64,000 nucleotides of DNA from Xanthobacter dioxanivorans (GTDB taxonomy: Bacteria > Pseudomonadota > Alphaproteobacteria > Rhizobiales > Xanthobacteraceae), in assembly GCF_016807805.1 (NCBI RefSeq), contig NZ_CP063362.1, positions 1,178,001 to 1,242,000 on the forward strand. Reading direction: 5' to 3'. The notes under the pieces were generated by a model that had not been told where the DNA came from, searched no databases, and worked only from the letters and a program-made list of their open reading frames with translations. Below, in pieces: positions 8,112-17,542 of this stretch (positions are counted from its first letter, which is position 1; the number at the start of each line of letters is the position of its first letter). A program made the position numbers and the translations under genes.

Positions 8112-9419
8112 TTATCCAAGCACGCGCGGCAGGAAGAGAACGATATCGGGTATGCAGATGAGCAGCGTGAGGACCGCCATGTCCATCAGCCCGAACCAGA
8201 ACACGCCGCGGAAAATCTCCGAAGTGGGAATGAGGTCGCCGACCACGCCTTTGATGACGAAAACGTTGAGGCCGACCGGTGGCGTCAGCATGCCGAACTC
8301 CAGCAGCTTCGTCAGAACGACGCCGAACCAGATCGGATCGAGCCCCGCCTTGGCCACAAGCGGCAGGACGATTGGCAAGGTGATGAGCATGGTGCTGATG
8401 GGCTCGAGGAAGCACCCGAGGAAAATGTAGAGCAGGGTGATGGCCAGCATCAGCGCCGCCGGGCGCTCGCCCAGCACGGCGAAGGCATCGGTTATAAACA
8501 CGCCGGCTCCGCTGAGCGTCAGAAACCGCGCCAGCAGGCTCGCGCCGATGCCGATCAGGATGAGGGCGCAGGTCGCCCTCGCCGTTTCTCCCACCGCTTC
8601 GGTAAAGGCACGAAGGCTGAGCGAGCGCTTGGCAAAGCCGATGAGCGCCGCCGCCGCCGCGCCTGCGGCGCCGGCCTCGGTGGGGGTGAATATGCCCCCG
8701 AACAGGCCCCCGAAGACCGCGAGGATGAGGAGGATGACCGGCCAGGTCTCACGCAACGCGGCGAGCCGCTCGGCCCGGGTCACGTGGTGATCGACCGGTG
8801 GCGCGAGCGAGGGGTCGAGCCGGGTCCGGATGAGAATGACGAGGATATAGCCGATGGCTGTGAGGAGCCCGGCGCTGATGCCGGCAAGGAAGAGCTGCGT
8901 CACCGGCACTTCGGCGATCAGCCCATAGAAGATGAGGATGATCGACGGCGGGATCAGCGCGCCGATGGTTCCCGCCACCGCGACCGAGCCCGCGGCGAGC
9001 TGAGGGTGGTATCTGGCCTCGATCATCTGCGGGATCGCGATCTTGCCGATCGTCGCCGAGCACGCCAGCGAGGAGCCGCACATGGCGGCAAAGCCGGTGG
9101 CACCGAGAACCGAGGCGATGGCGAGACCGCCCGGAACCGCGGCGAGCCATAACCGCGCCAGCCGGAACAAGCCGTCGGTCAGTCCGGCGCGGTGGCATAG
9201 GTGGCCGAGAAGAAGGAACATGGGCAGCGAACTGAGAACCCAGTTCGCCGCGAAATTGAACGGCACAACGCCAAGGGCGCCGAGAGCCACCATCCATCCT
9301 TTCACCGCCCATAGGCCGAGGAAGGACACGCCGATGAGCGCCGGGCCGATGGGCATGCCGAGCAGCAGAGCGGCAATCAGCAGAACCAGCGCGAGCAGGC
9401 CGATTTCGACGCCGCTCAC
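8112..9419 (-). CDS. dctM: TRAP transporter large permease
   Basis: DctM-type subunit (435 aa), the sodium-coupled transport protein of a tripartite ATP-independent periplasmic transporter in the inner membrane. It shows the expected 12-14 hydrophobic helices and family signatures: LLLGMPIG near the N-terminus, GATGFAAMCGSSLACSATIGKIAIP, GTIGALIPPSI, FTPTEAGAAGAAAA and LLEFGMLTPPVGLNVFV. The start ATG at 9419 overlaps the dctQ stop by four bases, so translation is coupled. It is the last gene of dctP-dctQ-dctM. The substrate cannot be read from this subunit. Confidence 0.95.
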   Translation of the reverse strand: MSGVEIGLLALVLLIAALLLGMPIGPALIGVSFLGLWAVKGWMVALGALGVVPFNFAANWVLSSLPMFLLLGHLCHRAGLTDGLFRLARLWLAAVPGGLAIASVLGATGFAAMCGSSLACSATIGKIAIPQMIEARYHPQLAAGSVAVAGTIGALIPPSIILIFYGLIAEVPVTQLFLAGISAGLLTAIGYILVILIRTRLDPSLAPPVDHHVTRAERLAALRETWPVILLILAVFGGLFGGIFTPTEAGAAGAAAAALIGFAKRSLSLRAFTEAVGETARATCALILIGIGASLLARFLTLSGAGVFITDAFAVLGERPAALMLAITLLYIFLGCFLEPISTMLITLPIVLPLVAKAGLDPIWFGVVLTKLLEFGMLTPPVGLNVFVIKGVVGDLIPTSEIFRGVFWFGLMDMAVLTLLICIPDIVLFLPRVLG

Positions 9420-9937
9420 GGCTCATGCTCCGGCTGCCGCTGGGAAGAGGCATCGCCGGGCAACCGGGGGGTGAGACGCAGCAGAAAGGCGATGGCCAGG
9501 AGGCCGGCTCCGATTGGAACGGCAAAATGAGCCGGCCATACCGGCATGATGGCGCTGCCCTGCACCTGCGCTGCACTGACCTCCCAGTCGCGCACCGCAT
9601 CCATCCAGCCGCGCCAGGCGACCAGCGCCATGATCAGCGCTGCGGCCAGGCCGCTCGCCGCCCGCATGAGCCTTTTCACGCGGGCCGGCATGAGCGGCAC
9701 CAGGAGATCGACCGAGATGTGGCCGCCGTGCCGCTCGACAAGCGCCAGCGGCGCGAAGACAACGATCACCATGTAGTAGTGCGTCACGGTGGTCAGCGTT
9801 CCGGGCAGGGGCTGCCCGAGCAGCTTGCGCACCACCACATCGAGCGTGACATGCACCATCATCAGGAGGATGGCGGCGCTGCCCAGGAAGGCCCCCGCCC
9901 GGGCCGCCGCATCGACCAACCCAATGATCCGCTTCAC
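9416..9937 (-). CDS. dctQ: TRAP transporter small permease
   Basis: DctQ-type subunit (173 aa) with four predicted membrane helices (about residues 12-32, 48-68, 85-107, 130-150), which links the binding protein to DctM. The start is GTG at 9937 (VKRIIGLVDAAARAG), chosen because AGGGGG lies close upstream and the longer frame has no plausible start. The conserved-type region RKLLGQPLPGTLTTVTHYYMV, then a charged loop ERHGGHISVDLLVP, is typical. The stop overlaps the dctM start. Confidence 0.9.
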   Translation of the reverse strand: MKRIIGLVDAAARAGAFLGSAAILLMMVHVTLDVVVRKLLGQPLPGTLTTVTHYYMVIVVFAPLALVERHGGHISVDLLVPLMPARVKRLMRAASGLAAALIMALVAWRGWMDAVRDWEVSAAQVQGSAIMPVWPAHFAVPIGAGLLAIAFLLRLTPRLPGDASSQRQPEHEP

Positions 9938-9981
9938 CCCATCCCCCTCTGGCGCGACTTTGACGCATGGCGCGCCGGTAT

Positions 9982-11121
9982 TCAGCGGCCGGGGTCGCTT
10001 ACGTCCACCTTCGAATACAGGTCCTGCCAATAGATGTCCGCCAGTTCCTCGGCGGAGGAGACCTGGCTCACACCCAGCGCCCATCGTTCGAGGATCGGCA
10101 GGAATTCATCCAGCATTTGCCGGCTGCGCCCGACGCCCTGGGCGGCGTAAATCTCCGCAAGCCGGCTGAGGTCAGCCTCAGTGAAGCGCGCGCTCGCCTC
10201 GCGGACGGCCGCGTCGGCCTCGTAGACGGAGCCGCCGGCCGCAACGGCCTGCCCGATCACCTGCTGCTCGCCCTCGCCATATGCCCAATTGGTAGTGGCC
10301 GTTCCCCAGGCGGTAGCCTTCATGATGGCCCTGCGCTCCGCGGCCGTCAGCCTGCGCCAGACATCGCGGTTGACGTTTGCAAAGGCCGCCACATAGACGC
10401 CGCCGGGAACATCCGCCGTGATGGAGCGGATCGAGCCGCTCAAGCCGAAGTTGCGGACATCCGGAAGGGATAGGACGACGCAGTCGATGATGCGCTGCGT
10501 CAGTGCCTCGAGCATCTCATTGCCGGCCATGGTGACGGGCACGGCTTTCATCGCCTCCGCCCAGCGCGCCCAGTTCGCGCCGCCGACCCTGAGCCGGGCG
10601 CCGCGGAGCTCCGCCATGGAACGAACGGGACGAACGCAACTGAGGGCATAGGGGGTCGTCGCAGCCGCGCCGGTGTATACTTGGTTCTGACGGGCAAATT
10701 CCGCGACGCATTCCGGGCAGCGCGTCAGGATGAACTCGGCCATGGCCGGTGCATAGGCGGCCCCCTTCAACCGGCGCGGCAGACTGGAGAACCTGTCCAG
10801 CACCATGGACGCGTCATGGATCAGGTTGGTCGCAGGATATTCTCCGGCCTGGTAGGTGGTCAGCACCACTCCGATATCGGCGAGCCCGGCGCGGAGACCG
10901 GGCGAGGTCTCCGCCAAGCTTAGCAGCGACATGGCATAGACGCGCGCGGTCACCTCGCCCCCGGTCTCCCGGCGAAGGGCTGCGGCAAAGACCTCGCCGC
11001 CCCTGACGAGGTAGGATTGCGGCGGGTGGCCGATGGCAAAGGATAATTCGGCCGCGCCCAGCGGGCGAAATGCTACCGCGAGGAAGAGACCGGCCAGGGC
11101 GTACACCACTCCACGGCTCAT
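9982..11121 (-). CDS. dctP: TRAP transporter substrate-binding protein
   Basis: A periplasmic DctP-family receptor (379 aa) with a signal peptide (residues 1-24, cleavage near GAAELS). The fold-typical mid-region is present: RPVRSMAELRGARLRVGGANWARWAEAMKAVPVTMAGNEMLEAL, in which an Arg of the LRV-G strand normally clamps the substrate carboxylate. The protein is somewhat longer than the usual 330 residues and contains three Cys (C-PEC and CV), rare in this family. The gene is first in dctPQM and divergent from the large regulator at 11507, which is the likely controller. Substrate unknown, most likely an organic acid. Confidence 0.88.
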   Translation of the reverse strand: MSRGVVYALAGLFLAVAFRPLGAAELSFAIGHPPQSYLVRGGEVFAAALRRETGGEVTARVYAMSLLSLAETSPGLRAGLADIGVVLTTYQAGEYPATNLIHDASMVLDRFSSLPRRLKGAAYAPAMAEFILTRCPECVAEFARQNQVYTGAAATTPYALSCVRPVRSMAELRGARLRVGGANWARWAEAMKAVPVTMAGNEMLEALTQRIIDCVVLSLPDVRNFGLSGSIRSITADVPGGVYVAAFANVNRDVWRRLTAAERRAIMKATAWGTATTNWAYGEGEQQVIGQAVAAGGSVYEADAAVREASARFTEADLSRLAEIYAAQGVGRSRQMLDEFLPILERWALGVSQVSSAEELADIYWQDLYSKVDVSDPGR

Positions 11122-11506
11122 CTTGCCACTCTGACACCTGGGCAGAAATGGATCTGACGCCGCGCGGCAGCGCGAGGCCTGTCAGACATCTTTATAGTCT
11201 AGCATAGGCCTATTGGCCCGCCAGAAGAACACCGGGTAAATTGGCGGCAATGAAAATGCATCGGCGGCGCCGTGACGGGGCGCGGCGGTGCAATGCCTCT
11301 GGCTTGGACGCCGATGCCCATGATCACATTTCCGCGATTGGGTAAATCGGGCTTTGGTCACGACGGTGTCCGGCGGCGTAATCACGGGCTTTGGGAGGAG
11401 CATTTCGTGCCACTGGCCTCGAATGTCAGGTCGCGGTTGCCCGTGGGACGGCGGCTTGGGCGATCCATGCTGCGGATGACGCCGCACGCCCGTCGCAAGG
11501 CCGCAT
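11122..11506. promoter_or_regulatory. Divergent control region between dctP and the 981-aa regulator
   Basis: This 385-base stretch has no convincing gene. It should hold both promoters. A perfect 10-bp palindrome ATAGGCCTAT lies at 11204-11213, about 85 bases before the dctP start, in the most AT-rich part of the spacer, and is a candidate operator. No other clear signal was seen. Confidence 0.4.
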
Positions 11507-14452
11507 ATGCCTGAGGCCTCCGACAATGCCCCCGCCGGGCGGATGGCGATCTTCGGGCCGTACATGCTGAACCCCGCCCGCCGGCGGCTGTCGCGCGGCG
11601 GGGACGTCATCCAGGTCGGAAGCCGGGCGATGGACCTGCTCATCGCCCTGGTGGAGAGCGCTGGAAAGGTATTGACACACCGTCAACTCCTGGCTCACGC
11701 ATGGCCTGGCCTGACGGTCGAGGAAGCCAATCTCCGCGTGCACATCTCCGCGCTGCGCAAGGCGCTGAACATCGGTGCGACGGACGGCGAATATATCGAG
11801 AATCTGGTCGGCCGTGGTTATTGCTTCGTTGCGCCGGTCACCTGGTCAGGCGCCGCACCCGTTGCGCCGCCCGTGATGGCCGCCGTCGAGGAGGCATCCG
11901 GCGGGCCGGCCAAGTCTCAGGCCAGGCCAGCGCAGCGGCTTCCGCTGCCGGCCGCCCGCATCGTCGGGCTCGACCCGCTCGTGGACCATCTGGTCGGGAT
12001 GCTGAATGACCAGCGCTTCGTCACGCTCGTCAGCCCCGGTGGCATGGGCAAGACCACGGCCGCCCTGTTCGTCGGCCATGCGATCCAGACTCGAAAGGAC
12101 GGCGACGTCGCCTTTGTCGACCTCAGCCCGGTACGCGATCCAAATCTGGTCGCTTCCACCTTGGCCACCACCCTCGGGATCGTATCGAAGCCGGGCCAGA
12201 CCGAGGACATCATCATCTCGCAATTGCAGGGCCGGCCGATGCTGCTGATCCTCGACAATTGCGAGCACCTGATCGACGCCGCCGCCGGTTTGTGCGGCCG
12301 CCTGTTCGGTGAATTGCCGGAGCTGCGCCTGCTCGCCACCAGCCGCGAGGCGCTGCGGGTGGAGGGTGAGCATGTGCACCTGCTGCCGCCTCTGGCCGCC
12401 CCACCGGAGGGGGCGGCGCTCACGGCGGCCGAGGCGCTGACCTTCCCCGCCGTGCAGCTCTTTATGGATCGCGCTGCGGTCAGCGGCCATCGCGCGCCGC
12501 TGGACGACGCGGGCGCGGACCTGGTCGCCGACATCTGCCGGCGCCTTGACGGGATGGCACTCGCCATCGAGCTGGCCGCGAGCCGCGCCGGCACGTTCGG
12601 GCTGAGAGGGGTGGCGGACATGCTCAGCGACAGTGTCCGTCTGTATTGGGAGGGACGCCGGGGCGCCCCTGCCCGGCATCAGACGTTGGACGCGGTTTTC
12701 GACTGGAGTCATGCGTTGCTGTCACCGCGCGATCAGCGCGTCCTGCGCCGCCTGTCGGTTTTCGCTGGCCTCTTCACGCTCAAGGACTCCCTGGCGGTCG
12801 CCGCGGATGCAGAGGAGGACAAGCTCGCTGTTGCCAGCGCCCTGACCGGGCTGGTCGACAAGTCGCTGATCTGGGCGTCGGCCAGCGGCTCGCCCGTCTA
12901 TTTTCGCCTTCTGGATACGACCCGGGTCTTCGCCAGCCGTAAGCTTAAAGAGGCCGACGAATCCGACGCAATGTCCCTGCGGCTGACCCGGCATCTCATC
13001 GATGTCCTGCGCATGGACAAGCTGGACACGGCCATCTTCAGCGGCCGAGACCTCTCCGCGCACGCCGTCCGCATGGGCGACATCCGCGCCTCGCTGCGCT
13101 GGAGCCAGGTCGACGTTGCGCGCCGCGACGCATTCGTCGCGCTTGCGGCCATTTCGGCACCGCTTTTTCTCGGCCTGGCGCTGCTCGGCGAATGCGAAAG
13201 CTGGTGCCGCATGGCGCTGGAGACGATGGACGAGGACGCCCGAGGGAGCCATGTCGAGTTGCTGCTGCTGGAAGGGCTGACCATTGGAGCCATGTTCACC
13301 CGCGGCAATCGCGGTACGACCAGCTCCGCCATCGCCCATGGCCAGGCGCTGGCGGCGCGGCTGAACGAGCCGACGCATGAACTCCATTTGCTCGGCGGCG
13401 AACACATCTTCCTGACGCGCATCGGCAATTTCCGAGGCTCGCTCGCCGTCGCGGAGCGGTGCGCGGCGCTCAGCGCCACCGTCGGCACGCCGGAAGCAAT
13501 GGCCATGGCCGAATGGATGATCGGCTGCAGCCACCATCTTCTGGGCGATCAATTGAAATCGCAGGTATTTGGCGAGCGCGGGTTCGAGCACATCCCTGTC
13601 GCGGCTCCCGCCCATGTCGACTATTTCGGCTACGACCATCGCGTCCGCGCCATGGAGATCATGGCGCGGACGTTATGGCTGCGCGGCGACACGCTGCGAT
13701 CCGCACTGTTTGCCGAGGACAGTATCCAAGAGGCCGAGCGCCGGGGCCATCCGGTCTCGATCTGCATTGCGCTCATGTACACCGGCGAGGTTGCGCTGTG
13801 GAATGAGGAGCTGGATCTTGCCGAGCAGCGTCTGCACCGTGCCGTGGATCACGCCTCCCGACACGCGCTCACGCCCTACCGGGTCGTCAGCGAAGGTCTC
13901 TTGGGCACGCTCGCCGTCCTGCGGGAAAAGCCGGCGGAGGGCGTGAAGGCCATGGAGCGGGCCCTGGCGTTTTGCCAGATCGAGGACCATCACGTCATCA
14001 CCGTGGAGATCATGGTGAACCTGGCGCGAGGCCAGGGACAGTTGGGCCTCATCGACGCGGCTCGCGCCACGGCCGCAGCGGCGCTGGAGAAAGCGCGCGC
14101 CTTCGGCGGAAGTTGCTGTCTCGCCGACCTTCTGCTCGCGCAGGCGGAACTGGAAGCTGCGGCGGGCGCTTCCAGCCAGCATGTGGACCAACTGATGCTG
14201 GACGCCCTGGAGCTGGCAAGGCGCCAATCCGCCCGTCATCTTGAGCTCAAAATCGCCGTGGCGCGGCATCGCCTGGATCCGCGGGCGGAGACCGCGTCGG
14301 CTCTCGCCGACATCAGCGGCCAGTTCGCCGAGACCGCGCCGAGCCCGTTCCTGCCGGTCGCCCGCGGATTGCTGGCGGGCAGGGCCTGGCGAGGGCCGAT
14401 CCCCCTTGACCACCGACTGGGGCTTAGCCTTTACGCGGATTTACAGAGCTGA
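11507..14452 (+). CDS. Winged-helix / NB-ATPase / helical-repeat transcriptional regulator
   Basis: A 981-residue regulator. Residues about 15-110 form an OmpR/CadC-type winged helix: FGPYMLNPARRRLSRGGD, then ALVESAGKVLTHRQLLAHAWPG and RVHISALRKAL...IENLVGRGYCFVAPV. Residues about 150-430 are an AAA/NB-ARC-like ATPase with Walker A SPGGMGKTT (about 177-185), Walker B LLILDNCEH (about 244-252) and a sensor-like ATSREALRVEGE. The rest is alpha-helical and probably TPR-like. Proteins of this type (ATPase with DNA-binding domain, related to LAL/SARP regulators) are signal-integrating activators. No receiver is fused. It is divergent from dctPQM and upstream of the aldehyde-dehydrogenase-like gene, so it probably controls one or both. 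The inducer is unknown. Confidence 0.85.
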   Translation: MPEASDNAPAGRMAIFGPYMLNPARRRLSRGGDVIQVGSRAMDLLIALVESAGKVLTHRQLLAHAWPGLTVEEANLRVHISALRKALNIGATDGEYIENLVGRGYCFVAPVTWSGAAPVAPPVMAAVEEASGGPAKSQARPAQRLPLPAARIVGLDPLVDHLVGMLNDQRFVTLVSPGGMGKTTAALFVGHAIQTRKDGDVAFVDLSPVRDPNLVASTLATTLGIVSKPGQTEDIIISQLQGRPMLLILDNCEHLIDAAAGLCGRLFGELPELRLLATSREALRVEGEHVHLLPPLAAPPEGAALTAAEALTFPAVQLFMDRAAVSGHRAPLDDAGADLVADICRRLDGMALAIELAASRAGTFGLRGVADMLSDSVRLYWEGRRGAPARHQTLDAVFDWSHALLSPRDQRVLRRLSVFAGLFTLKDSLAVAADAEEDKLAVASALTGLVDKSLIWASASGSPVYFRLLDTTRVFASRKLKEADESDAMSLRLTRHLIDVLRMDKLDTAIFSGRDLSAHAVRMGDIRASLRWSQVDVARRDAFVALAAISAPLFLGLALLGECESWCRMALETMDEDARGSHVELLLLEGLTIGAMFTRGNRGTTSSAIAHGQALAARLNEPTHELHLLGGEHIFLTRIGNFRGSLAVAERCAALSATVGTPEAMAMAEWMIGCSHHLLGDQLKSQVFGERGFEHIPVAAPAHVDYFGYDHRVRAMEIMARTLWLRGDTLRSALFAEDSIQEAERRGHPVSICIALMYTGEVALWNEELDLAEQRLHRAVDHASRHALTPYRVVSEGLLGTLAVLREKPAEGVKAMERALAFCQIEDHHVITVEIMVNLARGQGQLGLIDAARATAAAALEKARAFGGSCCLADLLLAQAELEAAAGASSQHVDQLMLDALELARRQSARHLELKIAVARHRLDPRAETASALADISGQFAETAPSPFLPVARGLLAGRAWRGPIPLDHRLGLSLYADLQS

Positions 14453-14566
14453 ACGAGCCTCGCCACGGCGGTCGGGCCATCATCTCCGGACCCTGCCAAT
14501 GAGCGTCGTCGTGGGCCTCGAAGGGGCGATCGTCGGCTCCGCGTCCGACGCCGGAGATTTTCGGAG

Positions 14567-15976
14567 ATGGTGGTTTATAACCGTAACTTTATCGGCGGCC
14601 GGCGCATGGAGCCACTCGGCGGCGGTCTGTGCGAGGTTCGCTCGCCGTTCAACGGGGAATGGGTCGGCGTTGCACCCCTTGCCAGTCGTGCGGACGTGGA
14701 CCTTGCCGTCCGCGCGGCACGGCACGCGATCGATGCCGGCGTCTGGTCGGGGCATCCGCTTTCGCAGCGCATGAATGTCGTCGAGCGGTTCCTGTCGTCC
14801 TATGTTGAACGCCTGCCGTCCCTGCTGACGCTCGTCACCCGCGAGAACGCGATACCGCTGCGCTTCAACGCTCTCCTCGGTGACGGTCTCGCCACTCAGG
14901 CCGCCACCTATCTCGAAGCCGCACGGTCCCGCACGCATGGATGCGGGAAGGCCGCGGAGGATATGACGATCACCTGTAAGCCGGCCGGGCTGGTGGCGGC
15001 CATGCCCGCCTGGAACGCGCCGCACACTATGGCGGTCGGCTGGCTCATCCCGGCGCTGCTCGCCGGCTGCGCGGTCATATTGGCCCTCAATCCCATTACC
15101 GCGCTGGACGGTCAGGTCATCGGTGAGCTGATGATGGAGGCCGGACTGCCCGAAGGCGTTCTCAGCATCCTCGTGACCGTGGGAGAGACGGCGGACCACC
15201 TTGCCGGGCATCCCGACGTCGACCGCGTGGCGCTTTCCACGTCCGGCCCGGACGGCCGGCGCCTCGCCTCCATCGCGTCGTCACGGTCAAACCCGCTGAC
15301 GCTCGAGACCGGACGACGATCGGCGGCGATCATTCTTCCCGATGTCGACATCTCGTCGGCGGTCGAGGGCCTGCGCGACATCAGCCTGTTTGCCAGCGGC
15401 CAGTGGCCCGCGCGGCAGGATCGCTTCCTTGTGCCGCGCCATCGCCAAAGCGAGCTTGTCGCCGCCCTGCGCCAGGCGACCGGCCTGTTGCGGCTGGGCG
15501 ATCCGCTGGCGCCCGATACCGATATCGGACCGCTCATCTCCCGGCAGCAGCGAAGCGCGGTCATGGACGCGATCGAACGCGGCGCCGCCGAGGGCGCCGA
15601 GCTCGTGCTCGGCGGGGCACCGGTCGACATAAGCGGCGCCATTGGCGCCTTCCTCCAGCCGGCCGTCCTTTCGAATACGCCCCCTCAGACGAGCATGACG
15701 CGGGAAACGATACGCCCGGTGATTCTGGTGATCCCTTATGACGAGATCGATCAGGCGATCCAGATCTCGAATGACGGTGGCTATGGCGCCAGCGCAGCCG
15801 TGGACCTCCGAGCCGGAGCTCGGGTGGTCGCTGGCCGGCTCGAGGTGGTTTCGATCAACGGCCCGGGCGGCGCGCAGCGCGAGGCTTCATCCCACCAAAA
15901 CCTGAGGGGCATGGGCTGGATGCACAGCGTGCGCGGTCCCGATGAATTCATCGAATGGCAGGCGCTGTCGATGTGA
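14567..15976 (+). CDS. Aldehyde-dehydrogenase-fold protein lacking the catalytic cysteine
   Basis: A full-length (469 aa) member of the ALDH superfamily by overall pattern: NFIGGRR...VRSPFNGEWVG at the start, PAWNAPHTMAVGWLIPALLAG at the cofactor motif, LPEGVLSILVT, and a C-terminal NGPGGA. The active site is gone. The usual GQ-x-C-x-A motif reads GQWPARQDR, with Pro where the nucleophile Cys should be. The cofactor motif K-P-[SA]-E reads LNPIT, and ELGGKSP reads LETGRRSA, keeping only the Glu. EEIFGPV reads RETIRPV. The frame is uninterrupted and codon use is normal, so it is more likely a retained pseudoenzyme than recent decay. It lies 114 bases after the large regulator on the same strand and may act with it. 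Confidence 0.82.
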   Translation: MVVYNRNFIGGRRMEPLGGGLCEVRSPFNGEWVGVAPLASRADVDLAVRAARHAIDAGVWSGHPLSQRMNVVERFLSSYVERLPSLLTLVTRENAIPLRFNALLGDGLATQAATYLEAARSRTHGCGKAAEDMTITCKPAGLVAAMPAWNAPHTMAVGWLIPALLAGCAVILALNPITALDGQVIGELMMEAGLPEGVLSILVTVGETADHLAGHPDVDRVALSTSGPDGRRLASIASSRSNPLTLETGRRSAAIILPDVDISSAVEGLRDISLFASGQWPARQDRFLVPRHRQSELVAALRQATGLLRLGDPLAPDTDIGPLISRQQRSAVMDAIERGAAEGAELVLGGAPVDISGAIGAFLQPAVLSNTPPQTSMTRETIRPVILVIPYDEIDQAIQISNDGGYGASAAVDLRAGARVVAGRLEVVSINGPGGAQREASSHQNLRGMGWMHSVRGPDEFIEWQALSM

Positions 15977-16091
15977 AGAGGGCCGCCCGGACCCGGCGGC
16001 CCGGCCGGACGGACGTCCGCGCGATCACAGCCCGGCATGGCCTCGCGGAATCAAACCCGATTTCTCCAAAGGAGGTGCCGGGGTGTCGCCC

Positions 16092-16898
16092 TCAGATGGA
16101 CATGCCGCCCGAAACCTCGATGCGCTGCGCATTGACCCAGCGGTTCGCTTCGGAGAGCAGGGAGGCAACCATGGGCCCGATGTCGTCCGGCTGTCCCACC
16201 CGGCCGAGCGCGGTCATCTCGGCGACGCGGCGGGCGATATCGGGATTGTCGCGCACCATGCCGCCGCTGAAATCGGTGGCGATGGCCCCGGGCGCAACGA
16301 CGTTCACGGCGATGCCGCGCGGACCGAATTCCTTGGCCATGTAGCGCGTCAGGACCTCCACAGCCCCCTTCATCGCGCCGTAGGGCGCACTGCCGGGAAC
16401 GACGATGCGGGTCAGGCCGGAGGAAAAATTGACGATGCGTCCGCCGTCCCGGATAAGCGGCAGCAGTTTCTGCGTCAGAAAAAACACGCCCTTGAAATGG
16501 ATATTGTAGAGCGCGTCCAGTTCTTCTTCCGTCGTTTGCTCGATTGAGTTGTGGTGCGCGGTGCCGGCATTGTTGACCAGATAGTCGAAACGGTCGGCAC
16601 CCAGCTCGGCGAGGGCTTGGCGCACACGCGCCACAAAACCGTCGAACGATGCGATGTCGCAGGTATCGAGCGGCAGCGCGATCGACTGGCAACCGTGCTC
16701 CGCCACTTCGCTGCGGACCCGGTCGGCCTCGACGCGGTTCGCGCGATAGGTGAAGATCGTTTTCACTCCGTTCTTGGCCAGGGCGAGCACGGTGTTGCGC
16801 CCGAGTCCACGGCTCCCGCCGGTGATGATCGCGACCTTGCCCGAAGGCGCAGTATCCAAACTGTCGGCCATGTCTTCTTCCACATCCGTGGTCATCAC
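16092..16898 (-). CDS. SDR family oxidoreductase
   Basis: A classical short-chain dehydrogenase/reductase (268 aa). Visible motifs: cofactor loop TGGSRGLG (about residues 27-34), LDTCD for the adenine pocket, NNAG (about 109-112), catalytic Ser in FSSGLTRI and YGAMK with the Tyr and Lys of the catalytic tetrad, and a C-terminal EVSGGMSI. The TYRAN after the second strand, with Arg, suggests NADP preference. The start at 16898 overlaps the stop of the ohr-like gene by four bases, so the two are translationally coupled. The substrate is unknown; pairing with Ohr suggests detoxification of carbonyls formed under peroxide stress, which is inference. Confidence 0.9.
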   Translation of the reverse strand: MMTTDVEEDMADSLDTAPSGKVAIITGGSRGLGRNTVLALAKNGVKTIFTYRANRVEADRVRSEVAEHGCQSIALPLDTCDIASFDGFVARVRQALAELGADRFDYLVNNAGTAHHNSIEQTTEEELDALYNIHFKGVFFLTQKLLPLIRDGGRIVNFSSGLTRIVVPGSAPYGAMKGAVEVLTRYMAKEFGPRGIAVNVVAPGAIATDFSGGMVRDNPDIARRVAEMTALGRVGQPDDIGPMVASLLSEANRWVNAQRIEVSGGMSI

Positions 16899-17320
16899 CG
16901 CACCCTCACCGTCTTGGTGACATCCACATTGCCGCGAATGGCATTGGAATAGGGGCAGATGGCGTCGGCGCCGTGCACGAGTTGCTCGGCCATTGCCTGA
17001 TCGAGCCCTGCCAAGGTGATGGCGAGTGCCGCATGCAGCACGAAGGCATCGGCCTCGTTGCGGCTCAGCCCGATCTCTGCGACCACTTCGACGTCTCCAT
17101 CAGCAAAACGGTGGCCGGACTCCCGCGCCACGCGCAGCAGCGCATTCTCGAAGCAGGCCGCGTAGCCGCCGGCAAAAAGCTGCTCGGGATTGGTGGCACC
17201 GCCCATGCCGCCCAGCTCCTTCGGGAGGGCGAGCTTGAGATCGAGGATGCCGTCCTCGCTCCGGATCGTACCCTTGCGGCCCCCGGTCGCGGTGACCTTT
17301 GTGGTGTAAAGAATGGTCAT
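16895..17320 (-). CDS. Ohr/OsmC family organic hydroperoxide reductase
   Basis: A 141-residue Ohr-type peroxidase that reduces organic hydroperoxides with two redox cysteines. The protein begins MTILYTTKVTATGGRKG and contains both expected cysteines: YAACFENAL (about residue 56) and ICPYSNAIRGNVDV (about residue 121), separated as in Ohr. GGATNPEQLFAGGYAACF is the family signature. The gene is first in a two-gene unit with the SDR. Ohr genes are usually repressed by the MarR protein OhrR; none is visible here. Confidence 0.93.
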   Translation of the reverse strand: MTILYTTKVTATGGRKGTIRSEDGILDLKLALPKELGGMGGATNPEQLFAGGYAACFENALLRVARESGHRFADGDVEVVAEIGLSRNEADAFVLHAALAITLAGLDQAMAEQLVHGADAICPYSNAIRGNVDVTKTVRVR

Positions 17321-17347
17321 GAGTGAAACCTTCCTATGGGAGGGTGG

Positions 17348-17542
17348 TTAGGCCTGCGGGGCAATGAGAACGCTCGCCGGAGCAGGCAGGCTTGCCTGAA
17401 CGCCCGCGGCTCCGTTCGTCTGCGCGAGCGCGGCTGCATCCTGCCCCTGCATCAGGACAGGATCTGCCGGAGACATCTCGACGCCCATGAGAACGAAAAC
17501 AAGCGCGCCAAGAATGATCGTCAGCTTAGATGCGGTGTGCAT
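17348..17542 (-). CDS. Small exported protein of unknown function
   Basis: A 64-residue protein starting at the ATG at 17542 with GGAGGGG a few bases upstream. It begins with a basic/hydrophobic signal sequence (MHTASKLTIILGALVFVLMGVEMSPADP) and continues with a Gln/Ala-rich, Pro-containing mature part without cysteines. It lies 27 bases downstream of nothing recognisable on its own strand and immediately upstream of the ohr gene, with the same orientation. No family recognised. Confidence 0.55.
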   Translation of the reverse strand: MHTASKLTIILGALVFVLMGVEMSPADPVLMQGQDAAALAQTNGAAGVQASLPAPASVLIAPQA

